57,979 bases of DNA from Desulfovibrio sp. An276 (lineage in GTDB: Bacteria; Desulfobacterota; Desulfovibrionia; Desulfovibrionales; Desulfovibrionaceae): the NCBI RefSeq assembly GCF_002159665.1, contig NZ_NFJC01000018.1:1-57979 (forward strand). The letters are read 5' to 3'. The position numbers and the translations under genes were made by a program. Below are positions 37,507 to 46,221 of the stretch, piece after piece. The first letter of the stretch is position 1, and each line of letters begins with the position of its first letter. Below the pieces are notes generated by a model. The model saw nothing but the letters and a program-made list of their open reading frames with translations. It did not search any database and was not told the origin of the DNA.

Positions 37507-38352
37507 TCAGTGCCTGTGCCTCTCGCAGGCCCTGCGCAGAGCGGGGATGATGTCGTTCAGTGCACCGTCGAGGCCTGTTGCGCGGTCGCGGATGTTGTCG
37601 GCAATACAGATTTCGCCAAGGTTTATGGTCACGTAGCTTGCCTTGGGCAGGCTTGCCACAAGGCGCATGAAGGGGGCCTTGATGAGCTGGTTGCGTGAGC
37701 CTATGCCAAGCTCCAGCACGCAAAGCCTTTTGTCGCGGACCCTGTCAAGGAAGGTGGAAAGGCGCTCGTTTCCGTCGCGATCAGGCAAAAAGTGTTCGTC
37801 TGTGGCCGCGTGGACCTGCATGGGGCCCTGGCAGACAGGGCATTTTGGGATGAGCTCCTCCCCGATGCGCCCGGACTCTTGCAGCGAGGCAAGCATGGCC
37901 CTGACAGTGTCTTCAGTTTTGTAGAGTGTCTCGTGGCAGGCCCTTGCGCACTGCATGAAAAGCCAGTTGCCCTCGATTTCGAAGATGCGCTCTTCCTCGA
38001 AGCCGCAGCGCGCGAAGTGCCCCTCGCCGTTGGAAGTCACAATGAAATGGTCCCTGCCGGCAAGCAGAGCCGCAAGGTCCCGCATGAGGGAAGTTGGCGT
38101 GTAGGCAAGACAGTAGTGCCCTATGAGTCTCGCCCAGAAGGACCACTTCTCTTCCTCTGTGGGCCAGTTGGCGCACATGCAGGCAAGGATGCTGTGCAGA
38201 TGATACTTTTCGCGCACATCCCCGAAAAGTTCCTGGAAGGCCTTGTTGTCCGCGAAAAGATGCAGGCCTTCGCTGATGGAAAGACCGTTGCTTGCGCCCA
38301 CGAGGATGGCGTCTGCCTCGCATATTCTTGCAGCAGCTTCAGCCAGCAACAT
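37507..38352 (-). CDS. SIR2-like protein, divergent active site (second of a pair)
   Basis: 281 residues with the Rossmann-type sirtuin fold. The NAD loop is GASNGLS (19-25). A zinc site of four cysteines is kept (Cys135, Cys139, Cys171, Cys174). The usual TQNxD reads TSNGE (106-110), and the catalytic His motif reads EIEGN, with Glu127 in place of His. Deacetylation is therefore unlikely; a mono-ADP-ribosyltransferase, hydrolase or non-enzymatic NAD-sensing role is possible (inference). It overlaps the first SIR2 gene by 14 bases, so translation is coupled. Confidence 0.8.
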   Translation of the reverse strand: MLLAEAAARICEADAILVGASNGLSISEGLHLFADNKAFQELFGDVREKYHLHSILACMCANWPTEEEKWSFWARLIGHYCLAYTPTSLMRDLAALLAGRDHFIVTSNGEGHFARCGFEEERIFEIEGNWLFMQCARACHETLYKTEDTVRAMLASLQESGRIGEELIPKCPVCQGPMQVHAATDEHFLPDRDGNERLSTFLDRVRDKRLCVLELGIGSRNQLIKAPFMRLVASLPKASYVTINLGEICIADNIRDRATGLDGALNDIIPALRRACERHRH

Positions 38353-39349
38353 GGTTTCCTCCTGCAGGAGACAGTTCCCTTGTATCCTGTTTACTCAGTT
38401 TGTGCGCGTCGGCCAAAACCCTGGCCAGATCCTCCACAATGACCATGCCCCTGTCCTCCAGTACCCTGGGCAGGAAGTTGTATTTGTTGTTCACGGCAAT
38501 GTAGCGGGCGTTTGGCAGCCGCAGCGTCAGATACCAGAAGGGTTCCTGGATGAACATGGGCGTCAGGCGCCCCACGCCCAGTTCCAGGAAGAGGATTTTC
38601 TGATCCTTGTGGGCAAAAAGCCATTGGGAGACTTTCTCGTACTCTTCCTCGTACTTCGCGCCTGTGAGAAAGTTTCCGTAGCCGCGCACCCAGGGAAAGG
38701 CCTCCCTGCCGCAGTGGGGGCAGCGGGGGATGAGGTCTTCTGGCACAGAGGTTCCCTCGCCCATGGCTGTGATCATGTCCTCTACGGGTTTCAGGGCATC
38801 CCAGGTGGTGTCCGTGCAGCAGACAGAGCATTGGAAGAAGCGGTGATCCCCCTGGATTTCCGCGACCATGTTTTCCGGATAAAGCTTTAGGAATTGCGTG
38901 TCCTGATTGGTCGTGAGCACAAAGAAGTCCTTGTCACGAAGCAGGACATCGAGGTCCAGATAGGGCGAGCGCACAGGTGCCGTCTGGGTGGTGTACAGGA
39001 AGGTGGCAAGGTATCCCCAGAACTCCTTTCTGTCGTCCCAGCGACGCATGGTGCCGTCAAAGGCGCCCTTCAGATGGTACTTTTCCGCAAATTTGCCGAA
39101 ATACTTTCGGAATGAGGCGTTGTCCTCGTAGTAGAAGTCCCCGCCTCCGGCTGCGGAAAGTCCCGAGGCGCCGCCAACAAGGACGCAGTCCGCCTCTTTG
39201 ATTTCCCTCACAAGGTGCGCGATCTGTTCCGTATAGGGCAGGGCTGCCCTTGTGCTCAGCTCATAGGGTGTACCTCCGGCAGCGTAGACCTGATGGTAGC
39301 GGGTGTAGGCGCCCTGGGTTTCGATAACCAGATCTTCGTAGAAGCTCAT
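38339..39349 (-). CDS. SIR2-like protein resembling macrodomain-linked (class M) sirtuins
   Basis: 336 residues; the ATG at 39349 follows GAGGAG. The NAD-binding loop is GGASGLS (59-65). TTNQD stands at 146-150. The catalytic position reads EIQGD (164-168), with Gln166 where deacetylases have His, the same change seen in SirTM-type ADP-ribosyltransferases. Zinc ligands are Cys174, Cys177, Cys210 and Cys213. Known SirTM loci carry a macrodomain, a lipoate ligase and a GcvH-like target; none is here. Instead it pairs with a second SIR2 gene and a divergent Rrf2 regulator. Confidence 0.85.
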   Translation of the reverse strand: MSFYEDLVIETQGAYTRYHQVYAAGGTPYELSTRAALPYTEQIAHLVREIKEADCVLVGGASGLSAAGGGDFYYEDNASFRKYFGKFAEKYHLKGAFDGTMRRWDDRKEFWGYLATFLYTTQTAPVRSPYLDLDVLLRDKDFFVLTTNQDTQFLKLYPENMVAEIQGDHRFFQCSVCCTDTTWDALKPVEDMITAMGEGTSVPEDLIPRCPHCGREAFPWVRGYGNFLTGAKYEEEYEKVSQWLFAHKDQKILFLELGVGRLTPMFIQEPFWYLTLRLPNARYIAVNNKYNFLPRVLEDRGMVIVEDLARVLADAHKLSKQDTRELSPAGGNHVAG

Positions 39350-39364
39350 GCATGCTCCTCCAAT

Positions 39365-39454
39365 AGATGTAAATTTATTTTTAACAACCAGTGTGCAAGA
39401 TGTAGGCTGAGTTTGCCTTCCTGTCAATAGGTTGTTAGAATAAAAATTACATCT
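39365..39454. promoter_or_regulatory. Divergent SIR2/Rrf2 control region with a 25-bp inverted repeat
   Basis: Arms at 39365-39389 and 39430-39454 match at 21 of 25 positions in inverted order. Each arm starts AGATGTAA at its outer end and finishes TAACAACC at its inner end. One arm ends 15 bp before the SIR2 start, the other 12 bp before the Rrf2 start. A third AGATGTA occurs at 39398. The right arm covers the -10 box TAGAAT (39436-39441) of a sigma70 promoter whose -35 is TTGCCT (39413-39418, 17-base spacer). Confidence 0.75.
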
Positions 39455-39466
39455 AAGGAGAGGTCT

Positions 39467-39913
39467 ATGAAGTATTCTACCAGACTGAGCGACGCTGCCC
39501 ATGTTCTTGCCCTTGTGGCCATGAGTGCGGACGAACCCCTCACAAGCGACGCTATTGCCACAAGCATACGCACAAATCCGGCCTTTGTGCGCCAGCTCAT
39601 GTCCGTCATGCGCAAGGCTGGCCTTGTCACTTCCGTCAGGGGACACCCCAGACCCTCGCTTGCACGTCCTGCCAGCGACATAAGCCTTTTCGACATCTAC
39701 AGGGCCGTGGAAGGGGACAAGCCCCTGCTGCATCAGGACACACACACGAATCCCGAGTGCGGGGTGGGGGTCAACATCCAGTATGTCCTGCGTGAATGTT
39801 ACGACACAGTGCAGGAGCAGGCGGAAGAGGCCATGCGGGCAATAAGCCTGCAGGACATTCTCGATCGCTACCATGTAAGGATCTCGCAAGAAAAGCCGCA
39901 AGGGGACTTGTGA
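39467..39913 (+). CDS. Rrf2-family transcriptional regulator, YwnA-like
   Basis: 148 residues. The winged helix occupies about 1-70, with NPAFVRQLMSVMRKAGLV as recognition region. The middle keeps the Rrf2 pattern DISLFDIYRAVEG. The segment HTNPECGVGVNIQ closely parallels Bacillus YwnA. Only two cysteines exist there (in PEC and REC, 12 apart), so the three-Cys Fe-S site of IscR and NsrR is absent; a thiol switch is possible. The ATG at 39467 follows AAGGAGAGG. It is divergent from the SIR2 pair and probably controls both sides of the shared region. Confidence 0.88.
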   Translation: MKYSTRLSDAAHVLALVAMSADEPLTSDAIATSIRTNPAFVRQLMSVMRKAGLVTSVRGHPRPSLARPASDISLFDIYRAVEGDKPLLHQDTHTNPECGVGVNIQYVLRECYDTVQEQAEEAMRAISLQDILDRYHVRISQEKPQGDL

Positions 39914-39974
39914 GTACAGGCACGCTCTCTGGAGCAGTGACCGAAACTTGTGGGGTGTTCCTGCTCATGCTTTT

Positions 39975-39992
39975 GCGCAGGATTTCCTGCGC
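39975..39992 (+). terminator. Hairpin after the Rrf2 gene
   Basis: GCGCAGGA-TT-TCCTGCGC, an 8-bp perfect stem; only a weak T-rich stretch follows. Confidence 0.4.
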
Positions 39993-40178
39993 TTCCATTT
40001 TGTATTAATTTTTAGTTCATGCAACGCTAACCATTTTTCCAGTTCCCGCAAGCGTCATTTTGCAGTAGATGTGTGACAAGACTTACAAAAGGCATGCCTC
40101 GCACAGGCCTGCGAGCCTGGCAAAAGCCTGCAGTGACATTGTTCACGCAGAAGACAAGGCTGGCCCAAGGAGAAGATC

Positions 40179-41303
40179 ATGGGTTATCTCGGTGAAAATA
40201 TTGGCAAGCTCGGCTTTGGTCTCATGCGCCTTCCTACCCTTCAGGGCGGCGCCATCGACGTCGAACAGGTGAAGGAAATGGTCGACATGTTCCTTGCCGC
40301 GGGCTTCACCTATTTCGATACGGCCTGGGCCTATCCCGGCAGCGAGGACGCCATCCGCAAGGCTCTTGTCGAGCGCCATCCCCGCCAAAGCTTCCAGCTC
40401 GCTACCAAGAACGCTGCCTGGATCAACTGCAAGACCAGGGAAGAGGCCATTGCCCAGTTCGAGACCTCCCTGCGCCAGACAGGGGCAGGCTATTTCGACT
40501 TCTACCTTCTGCACAACGTGGGCGAGGGCCGCACGCACTTTTTCGAGGACTACGACATGTGGTCCTTTGTACAGAAGAAGAAGGAGCAGGGGCTCGTCAA
40601 ACACATCGGCTTCTCCTTCTACTCCACCCCCGAGGAGCTGGAAGCAGTGCTCACAGCCCATCCCGAGGCAGAATTTGTGCAGCTGCAGATAAACTACGCG
40701 GACTGGGATTACCCTGCTGTCCAGTCTCGCCGCTGCTACGAGGTCGCAAGAAAGCACGGCAAGCCCGTCACCATCATGGAACCCGTGAAGGGCGGCCTTC
40801 TTGCCAATCCGCCAAAGCCCGTGCTCGATGTCCTGCAGGCAGCCGAGCCCCAAAGCTCTGCTGCCTCCTGGGCCCTGCGCTTTGCTGCCAATCTGGAAGG
40901 CGTCATCACTGTGCTCTCCGGCATGAGCAATATTGAACAGATGAAGGACAACCTTGCCACCATGCAGCACTTTGCGGGCCTCTCGGAGGGACAGCTCGCG
41001 ACCCTGAAGAAGGCCCAGGAAGAGCTTGCGAAGATTCCGCTCATCCCCTGTACCACCTGCAACTACTGCGCCAAGGTCTGTCCCAATGACATCGGCATCT
41101 CCGGCTCCTTCACGGCCATGAACTATCTCACCCTCTACAAGGATCTGGCGGCTGCCCGCCACTGGGAGAGCTGGCTTGTGGAAGGTCACGACAGAAAACC
41201 TGCCTCCGAGTGTCTCAAGTGCGGCGCGTGCGAAGATGCCTGTCCCCAGCACATCGCCATTCGCGACGAGCTCGACAGGGTCGCGCAGGCCCTCAAGGGC
41301 TAG
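40179..41303 (+). CDS. Aldo/keto reductase with C-terminal ferredoxin domain
   Basis: 374 residues. The barrel holds the full aldo/keto reductase set: Asp and Tyr in FDTAWAY, Lys in LATKN, His in LLHNV. The C-terminal part has CTTCNYCAKVC and CLKCGACEDAC, ligands for two 4Fe-4S clusters. It is a cytoplasmic oxidoreductase that may pass electrons between NAD(P)H and ferredoxin-like partners; the substrate is unknown. The ATG at 40179 follows AAGGAG. Compare the relative at 4727, which lacks Tyr and Lys. Confidence 0.9.
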   Translation: MGYLGENIGKLGFGLMRLPTLQGGAIDVEQVKEMVDMFLAAGFTYFDTAWAYPGSEDAIRKALVERHPRQSFQLATKNAAWINCKTREEAIAQFETSLRQTGAGYFDFYLLHNVGEGRTHFFEDYDMWSFVQKKKEQGLVKHIGFSFYSTPEELEAVLTAHPEAEFVQLQINYADWDYPAVQSRRCYEVARKHGKPVTIMEPVKGGLLANPPKPVLDVLQAAEPQSSAASWALRFAANLEGVITVLSGMSNIEQMKDNLATMQHFAGLSEGQLATLKKAQEELAKIPLIPCTTCNYCAKVCPNDIGISGSFTAMNYLTLYKDLAAARHWESWLVEGHDRKPASECLKCGACEDACPQHIAIRDELDRVAQALKG

Positions 41304-41529
41304 CCCTTTGCGACATCAGTTTCACTGGCTGCCGCAGCTGCCCTGCCTGCAAGTTCAGGGGCAGCAGGATCTTTGGCACCTGTCAGTTCGCGGACTGCAA
41401 AAAGTATGTGGCATCCTCTTCGACGAGGCTCACAAGGCCAGACACAGGGACGAGCAGTTCCCGAAGGATCTGCACATGGCCTATGAGGCAGGTGTCAGGA
41501 TGGCGCAGAGTTTGAGCCAAGAACAATAA
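41304..41529 (+). pseudogene. Remnant of a small Cys-rich protein gene, frameshifted
   Basis: Two adjacent frames with coding-like G/C-ending codons make one broken protein. The first reads DISFTGCRSCPACKFRG, then GTCQFADCKK; the second continues VCGILFDEAHKARHRDEQF and ends at the TAA at 41527-41529. A five-A run near 41398-41402 marks the junction: six A would restore the frame. No start codon is visible in the first frame after the reductase stop, so the 5' end may also be lost. Five or six cysteines suggest a metal-binding domain, perhaps of the DUF3795 kind (uncertain). Confidence 0.5.
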
Positions 41530-41541
41530 TCTTCAGGATGC

Positions 41542-41564
41542 GGGGGAGCCCAAAGGGCTCCCCC
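41542..41564 (+). terminator. Terminator after the reductase region
   Basis: GGGGGAGCCC-AAA-GGGCTCCCCC followed by TTGCCATTTT. Confidence 0.75.
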
Positions 41565-41935
41565 TTGCCATTTTGGGGCAGGCCCTACTCAAGAGGTCGA
41601 AGCGAATGTGGGGCGAAGAAAGTCAGTGGGACAGAACGTTTCGGCCCCATTCTTGCAAGGGTGCAAAAAAAGAAGAGTCTGTTCCCAAAAAAGACAGGAA
41701 TATTCGTGCTTTCAATGGCTTTGCCAGGGAGAATGCTTGCGCCAAAATGCAAGAGAAAACTTGCACAATCTTCCGGATTATGGCAGTGTCGAAACAATCT
41801 TGGACATTGTGAACAAAAAATTTCTTCGGGAGAGTGCATGCTCGCTTGCGATCCCCTCTTGAACGCACAATCCCGCGGAAACCATGTTCTTTTGGCAGGA
41901 TAGACTTCTTTTTTCGCGAGGTTGTGTCTCAAGTT
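41565..41935. other. Intergenic region before rpoN
   Basis: 371 bases with no gene that I can support. Reading frames here have mixed codon use. No convincing promoter stands out. The genes that usually precede rpoN in related bacteria, such as lptB, are absent. Confidence 0.5.
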
Positions 41936-43366
41936 ATGGCCTTTGAACTTCGTCAGCAGCTCAAATTGCAGCAAAAGCTCATGATGACCCAGCAGCTGCA
42001 ACAGGCAATACGGCTTTTGCAGCTCTCCAGACTGGAACTTGTAGAGACTGTCCATCAGGAACTTCTGGAAAATCCCTACCTTGAGGAAAAGCTCCCGGAA
42101 CGCGTCGAGGAGGCGCCTTCGAGCGAGGACATTCGCGAGGGAGACAGGAAGGACGCTGTCTACGAGGACGAATCCTCCCGCAATGCGGACTGGGAAGACT
42201 ATCTGGGAGATTTTGCCAGCGCCCCGAAGGACTATCAGCAGCGCGAGATTCAGGAAGAGGAGGAGAACACCTCTCCCGTGCAGCGCTACGCCGAGAAAAC
42301 AACCCTTGAGGGGCATCTGCTCTGGCAGCTGCATCTTTCCAGTCTGACGGACGAGGAAGTGGCCATAGGCGAGCTCATCATTGGCAACCTCTCTTCCTCC
42401 GGCTATCTCACGGAATCTATCGAGGGTATTGCCGAGATGGCTGGCACGGATACGCAAACAGCACTCACCGTTCTGAAGCGCATCCAGACCTTCGATCCCG
42501 TGGGTGTGGCAGCCCGCGATGCCAAGGAATGCCTTTTGGCACAGATTTACGACCGTGGTCTGGACAAGGATCCCGTCCTTGTGGGTATTGTGTCCGAGTA
42601 TCTGGAAGATTTCGAGGCCAAGCGCTTCAAGCCTGTCATGCGTCGCTTCAGGCTCGACGAGGAGGATCTCAAGGAATACCTTCTCATGATCCAGAGTCTG
42701 GATCCCATGCCCGGAGCCAGCTTCGGCAGCAGCGAGCCGACCTACATCAGCCCCGATGTCTACGTGCGCAAGGTAGGCGAGGATTTTGTGATTGTCCTGA
42801 ACGACGACAATCTGCCCCAGCTCACCCTGTCCGAGACCTTCGAAACGAGCATACAGGGAACGCCCGAGGAAAAGAATTTCTGCGCCGAGAAGAAGAGGGC
42901 AGCCAACTGGCTCATACGCAGTCTGGAACAGCGCAACAGGACATTGTACAAGGTCATGGAAAGCATAGTCCAGCATCAGCGCGAATTTTTCGAAACAGGC
43001 CCCACTGCGCTCAAGCCGCTCATCCTGCGCGAAATAGCCGAGGACATCGGCATGCACGAATCCACGGTAAGTCGCATCACGAGCAACAAGTACGTTGCCA
43101 CCCCTCACGGCCTTTTCGAACTCAAGTATTTCTTCAATTCCGGAGTCTCCAGGAGCGACGGCAGCCAGCTGGCCTCGGAAAGCGTCAAGAATATGATAAA
43201 GAAGCTCATAGCCGAGGAAGACAAGTCTTCTCCCCTGCCGGACGAGAATATTGCCGAAATCCTGTACAGAGAGCTGGGGGTCAAGATTTCCCGCAGGACC
43301 GTAGCGAAATACAGATCCGTCATGGATATTCCCACATCGTCCAGGAGAAAGAAGTCGATCCTCTGA
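41936..43366 (+). CDS. rpoN: RNA polymerase sigma-54 factor
   Basis: 476 residues. The Gln/Leu-rich activator-interaction region is at the start (LRQQLKLQQKLMMTQQLQQA). It is followed by the acidic linker, the core-binding domain, the helix-turn-helix HESTVSRITSNKYV, and the RpoN box near the end, here SRRTVAKYR. It directs polymerase to -24/-12 promoters and needs an AAA+ activator. The ATG at 41936 gives the family start, though the ribosome site is weak. The usual downstream partners hpf and rapZ are on the other strand 4-5 kb away. Confidence 0.95.
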   Translation: MAFELRQQLKLQQKLMMTQQLQQAIRLLQLSRLELVETVHQELLENPYLEEKLPERVEEAPSSEDIREGDRKDAVYEDESSRNADWEDYLGDFASAPKDYQQREIQEEEENTSPVQRYAEKTTLEGHLLWQLHLSSLTDEEVAIGELIIGNLSSSGYLTESIEGIAEMAGTDTQTALTVLKRIQTFDPVGVAARDAKECLLAQIYDRGLDKDPVLVGIVSEYLEDFEAKRFKPVMRRFRLDEEDLKEYLLMIQSLDPMPGASFGSSEPTYISPDVYVRKVGEDFVIVLNDDNLPQLTLSETFETSIQGTPEEKNFCAEKKRAANWLIRSLEQRNRTLYKVMESIVQHQREFFETGPTALKPLILREIAEDIGMHESTVSRITSNKYVATPHGLFELKYFFNSGVSRSDGSQLASESVKNMIKKLIAEEDKSSPLPDENIAEILYRELGVKISRRTVAKYRSVMDIPTSSRRKKSIL

Positions 43367-43379
43367 TCCGCAGGGAATG

Positions 43380-43423
43380 AAAATGCATGGGGGCGCGGCC
43401 TTTGCCGCGCCCCCATGCATTTT
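43380..43423 (+). terminator. Terminator of rpoN: 20-bp perfect stem
   Basis: AAAATGCATGGGGGCGCGGC, loop CTTT, and its exact complement ending in TTTT. The stem begins 14 bases after the stop codon. The A-run and T-run make it usable on either strand. Confidence 0.9.
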
Positions 43424-43544
43424 GTGCCCCTTGTGTCAGGCAAGCCTCACTCTTGCGGGAAAGAGCACCGGTATTTGGTGATGAAGATTTTGTACAAGCC
43501 TGAGAGGGAGGGTCTGTGCTAGAAAAAGCGCCGGAGGTTGCCGC

Positions 43545-44381
43545 ATGGATACTGCACGGACTGAGCTTGTTTGGGACAAGGAGCTCGGAGTGGAAAGCTA
43601 CCGCTTCGAGGGCATTGTCCGTCCCTTTGCCAGGCATTTTCATACCCACTATGTCTTCGGCCTTGTTGAGGAAGGCGGCAGAGTCATGCAGTGCAGGGGC
43701 AAGGTGTACCACCTGAGCCCTGGCTATGTTTTGCTCATCAATCCGGGTGACAACCATGGCTGCGAACAGGAGGGAGCATCGCTCACCTATTTGAGCCTTG
43801 GCATACCGGTCAGGGTCATGGAGAGCTGGGCGAGATCCTCTGGCAGGAACTCTCTGCCCGTCTTTTCCCCCAATACCGTACCGGACATGGACATGGCCCT
43901 ATACCTGCGCCTGCTCCACACTGCCATTGCCCAGGGGGAAAGTGTCCTGCGCAGAAAGGAAGTCTTCGGCTATCTGCTTGATCTTGCCCTTGCCCGCTAT
44001 GCGTATGCTCCTTCCGACAGCGTTCCCGCCTGCAGGGAAGAGATCGAGTGGGCCTGCCACTACCTCGAGACCATGTACACAGAGCATGTTCTTCTGGACG
44101 ATCTCTGCGCAGGAAGTGGACTGAGCAAATCTACCCTGTTGAGAGGCTTTGTGCGCAAAAAAGGTATCACGCCGCATCAATACCTTGCCAATATTCGTGT
44201 CGATGCGGCCAAAAAGTTGCTCGAGAAGGGCGTCTCCCCAGCTGAAGTGGCCGCGCAAACGGGCTTCAGCGATCAGAGCCATTTCACGCGGATCTTCACG
44301 GCCTGCATCGGCATTCCCCCTGGCCTCTACAAGGACATGGCAGGCTTCGGCGCTCGGCAGCAAGACAAGGAGGAAAAATGA
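43545..44381 (+). CDS. AraC-family transcriptional regulator
   Basis: 278 residues. The N-terminal cupin-like domain (FARHFHTHYVFGLVEEG ... LINPGDNHGC) binds an effector. The C-terminal double helix-turn-helix spans about 170-270, with LDDLCAGSGLSKSTLLRGF and GFSDQSHFTRIF. The ATG at 43545 follows GGAGG. Its stop overlaps the ATG of the EamA transporter (ATGA), so the pair is translated together, and the transporter is the likely regulated partner. The effector is unknown. Confidence 0.92.
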   Translation: MDTARTELVWDKELGVESYRFEGIVRPFARHFHTHYVFGLVEEGGRVMQCRGKVYHLSPGYVLLINPGDNHGCEQEGASLTYLSLGIPVRVMESWARSSGRNSLPVFSPNTVPDMDMALYLRLLHTAIAQGESVLRRKEVFGYLLDLALARYAYAPSDSVPACREEIEWACHYLETMYTEHVLLDDLCAGSGLSKSTLLRGFVRKKGITPHQYLANIRVDAAKKLLEKGVSPAEVAAQTGFSDQSHFTRIFTACIGIPPGLYKDMAGFGARQQDKEEK

Positions 44382-45334
44382 ATACGCAAGGCGCAGGCTG
44401 CGCACTTTTGAGGGGGCATGTCGCGGCCCTTCTCACCATCCTTTTCTGGGGTACGACCTTTATAGCCACCAAGGTGCTGCTTGATTCCATGCAACCCATC
44501 GAAATCCTCTTTTCACGCTTTTTGCTTGGCTATATCGCCCTGTGGATTGTCGCGCCACACCCCATGTGCAATGTTTCCCCGCGCCAGGAGCTGCACTTTG
44601 CCGCTGTGGGCTTTTTCGGCATCTTCCTCTACTACCTTCTGGAAAACATTGCCCTGACGTATACCTTTGCCTCCAACGTGGGCGTCATGGTCGTTGTGGC
44701 TCCCCTGTTCACTGCTCTTTTGCAGCGCGTCTTTCTTCCCGCGGAAGGGAAGCTGCGGCCAAGCTTTTTTGCGGGCTTTCTTTTGGCCATGACTGGCATT
44801 GCGCTCATCAGCTTCAACGGCGCAAGCTTCAATCTTTCCCCCAGGGGCGACATGCTGGCCATTCTGGCAGCTCTTGCCTGGGCCTGCTATTCGTTGCTTG
44901 TGCGCAAGGCCGGCGAATTCGGCTATTCTTCCATACAGGTCACCAGACACAGTTTTTTCTATGGCCTCGTCTTCATGCTGCCTGCCCTCTGGCTTTGCGA
45001 CGCAAGTCCCCTGCCGCAGGCTCTGACGGATCCTGTCTGCCTTGCCAACATTGTTTTTCTGGGCCTGGGAGCCTCGGCCATTTGCTTTGTTTCCTGGAAT
45101 TTTTCCATACACGTGCTTGGCACCCTGAAAACCTCGGTCTATATCTACCTCACTCCGGTAGTGACAGTGTTCACCTCCCACGTGCTGCTTGATGAGCCGC
45201 TCACGGCCATGATCTGTCTTGGCACTGTCCTGACCCTGGCTGGCCTTGCGCTTTCCAGCGCCGAGAGCCTGCGCGAGGCCTACAGGCTCTCGCTTCAGGC
45301 AAGAAGGCAGGAGCGGGCAGACAGACAGGCCTGA
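44378..45334 (+). CDS. EamA-family drug/metabolite transporter
   Basis: 318 residues with about ten transmembrane helices in two EamA repeats (FWGTTFIATKVLLDSM in the first, ALAWACYSLLVRKAGE in the second). Members export amino acids, metabolites or drugs from the cytoplasm. The start overlaps the AraC stop by four bases and has AAGGAGG upstream. The tail is Arg/Gln-rich and cytoplasmic. Confidence 0.9.
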   Translation: MNTQGAGCALLRGHVAALLTILFWGTTFIATKVLLDSMQPIEILFSRFLLGYIALWIVAPHPMCNVSPRQELHFAAVGFFGIFLYYLLENIALTYTFASNVGVMVVVAPLFTALLQRVFLPAEGKLRPSFFAGFLLAMTGIALISFNGASFNLSPRGDMLAILAALAWACYSLLVRKAGEFGYSSIQVTRHSFFYGLVFMLPALWLCDASPLPQALTDPVCLANIVFLGLGASAICFVSWNFSIHVLGTLKTSVYIYLTPVVTVFTSHVLLDEPLTAMICLGTVLTLAGLALSSAESLREAYRLSLQARRQERADRQA

Positions 45335-45432
45335 CCGTTCGGGCACAGGCTGTTTTGAGGGAATGTCGTCGGGAGTTGCGGGCAGCTGCCCCATGCTCGG
45401 CAGTCTGCTTTCGGCAGGAAAGCTCGCAGGGA

Positions 45433-46185
45433 TTAGTTCGCTGTCTTGATCAGCTCTCCGCCCGCAAGCAGGGCCACAATGACCAGAATGCTCAGCCCGC
45501 AGACGATATAGGCCCTGCGCTGGCGCAGGGAGAGGATGGCCCCAATGGCGGCAAGGGCATAGACAAAGACCCACTGCAGATTGGGAAGCACTGGATAGAG
45601 GTTCCAGTCTATGAGCGTGGAGATCACAAGACACAGGATGGAGTAGCTTGCCAGATAGAGCAGGATGTGCCAGCAGATGCGGCCTACAAAACACTCGCGC
45701 AGCAGGCTTTCAGGAATGTTTTGCTCGGTCTGCGCGTTCACGGCACTCGGTGGCCGGTTCGACAGCGTTTTCCGTATGTCCGGACTTTCCGCAGTACACG
45801 CCATGACCTCGCCTGCCTCGCTCTCCCTGGCGAGCATCCTGCCCACCCTGTCGAGCAGGCAGTTTTGCTGTATGCGGTATTTGAGTTCGCAGTAGGCCCC
45901 CAGATGGGCAGCCAGAATGCACAGGACAAGCGGCAGGAGCAGAACACCCGGCTGTGTCCAGGAAAGTGTCGCACTTAAGGGGAAGAGCAAAAGGAAGGCC
46001 ATGCCCCCGAAGGGCTGAATGATGGAACCCATGGCAACCACGTCCAGCCACAGAAGTTCAAGGGTTATGCCCAGGGGCAGGGCCACATCCCACAGATCCG
46101 TGGCAAAGGCTGCCACAAGGCTCAAGGCAAGCGGGCGCTCAACAAGCCCAATGATGTGGGAAAAGCGCGCTATGCCTATGAGCAC
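45433..46185 (-). CDS. PTS mannose-family EIIC-like membrane protein
   Basis: 250 residues from a GTG at 46185. Several helices and the segment ELLWLDVVAMGSIIQPFGG match the mannose/sorbose EIIC fold, which forms the sugar channel with EIID. No EIID gene is present. The start is uncertain: nine consecutive T lie directly before the GTG, and an ATG at 46238, overlapping the EIIB end, would join this frame only if one more T were present. Such EIIC relatives in Desulfovibrionales are thought to be regulatory or incomplete systems (inference). Confidence 0.75.
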   Translation of the reverse strand: MLIGIARFSHIIGLVERPLALSLVAAFATDLWDVALPLGITLELLWLDVVAMGSIIQPFGGMAFLLLFPLSATLSWTQPGVLLLPLVLCILAAHLGAYCELKYRIQQNCLLDRVGRMLARESEAGEVMACTAESPDIRKTLSNRPPSAVNAQTEQNIPESLLRECFVGRICWHILLYLASYSILCLVISTLIDWNLYPVLPNLQWVFVYALAAIGAILSLRQRRAYIVCGLSILVIVALLAGGELIKTAN

Positions 46186-46221
46186 AAAAAAAAACAGTAG
46201 GGAATCCCCGACAAAAAGAGA

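Noticed and set aside
40179..41303. Fusion of the aldo/keto reductase with the Cys-rich frame behind it
   Set aside because: The reductase has a normal family C-terminus and stop. The following fragment is a separate remnant.
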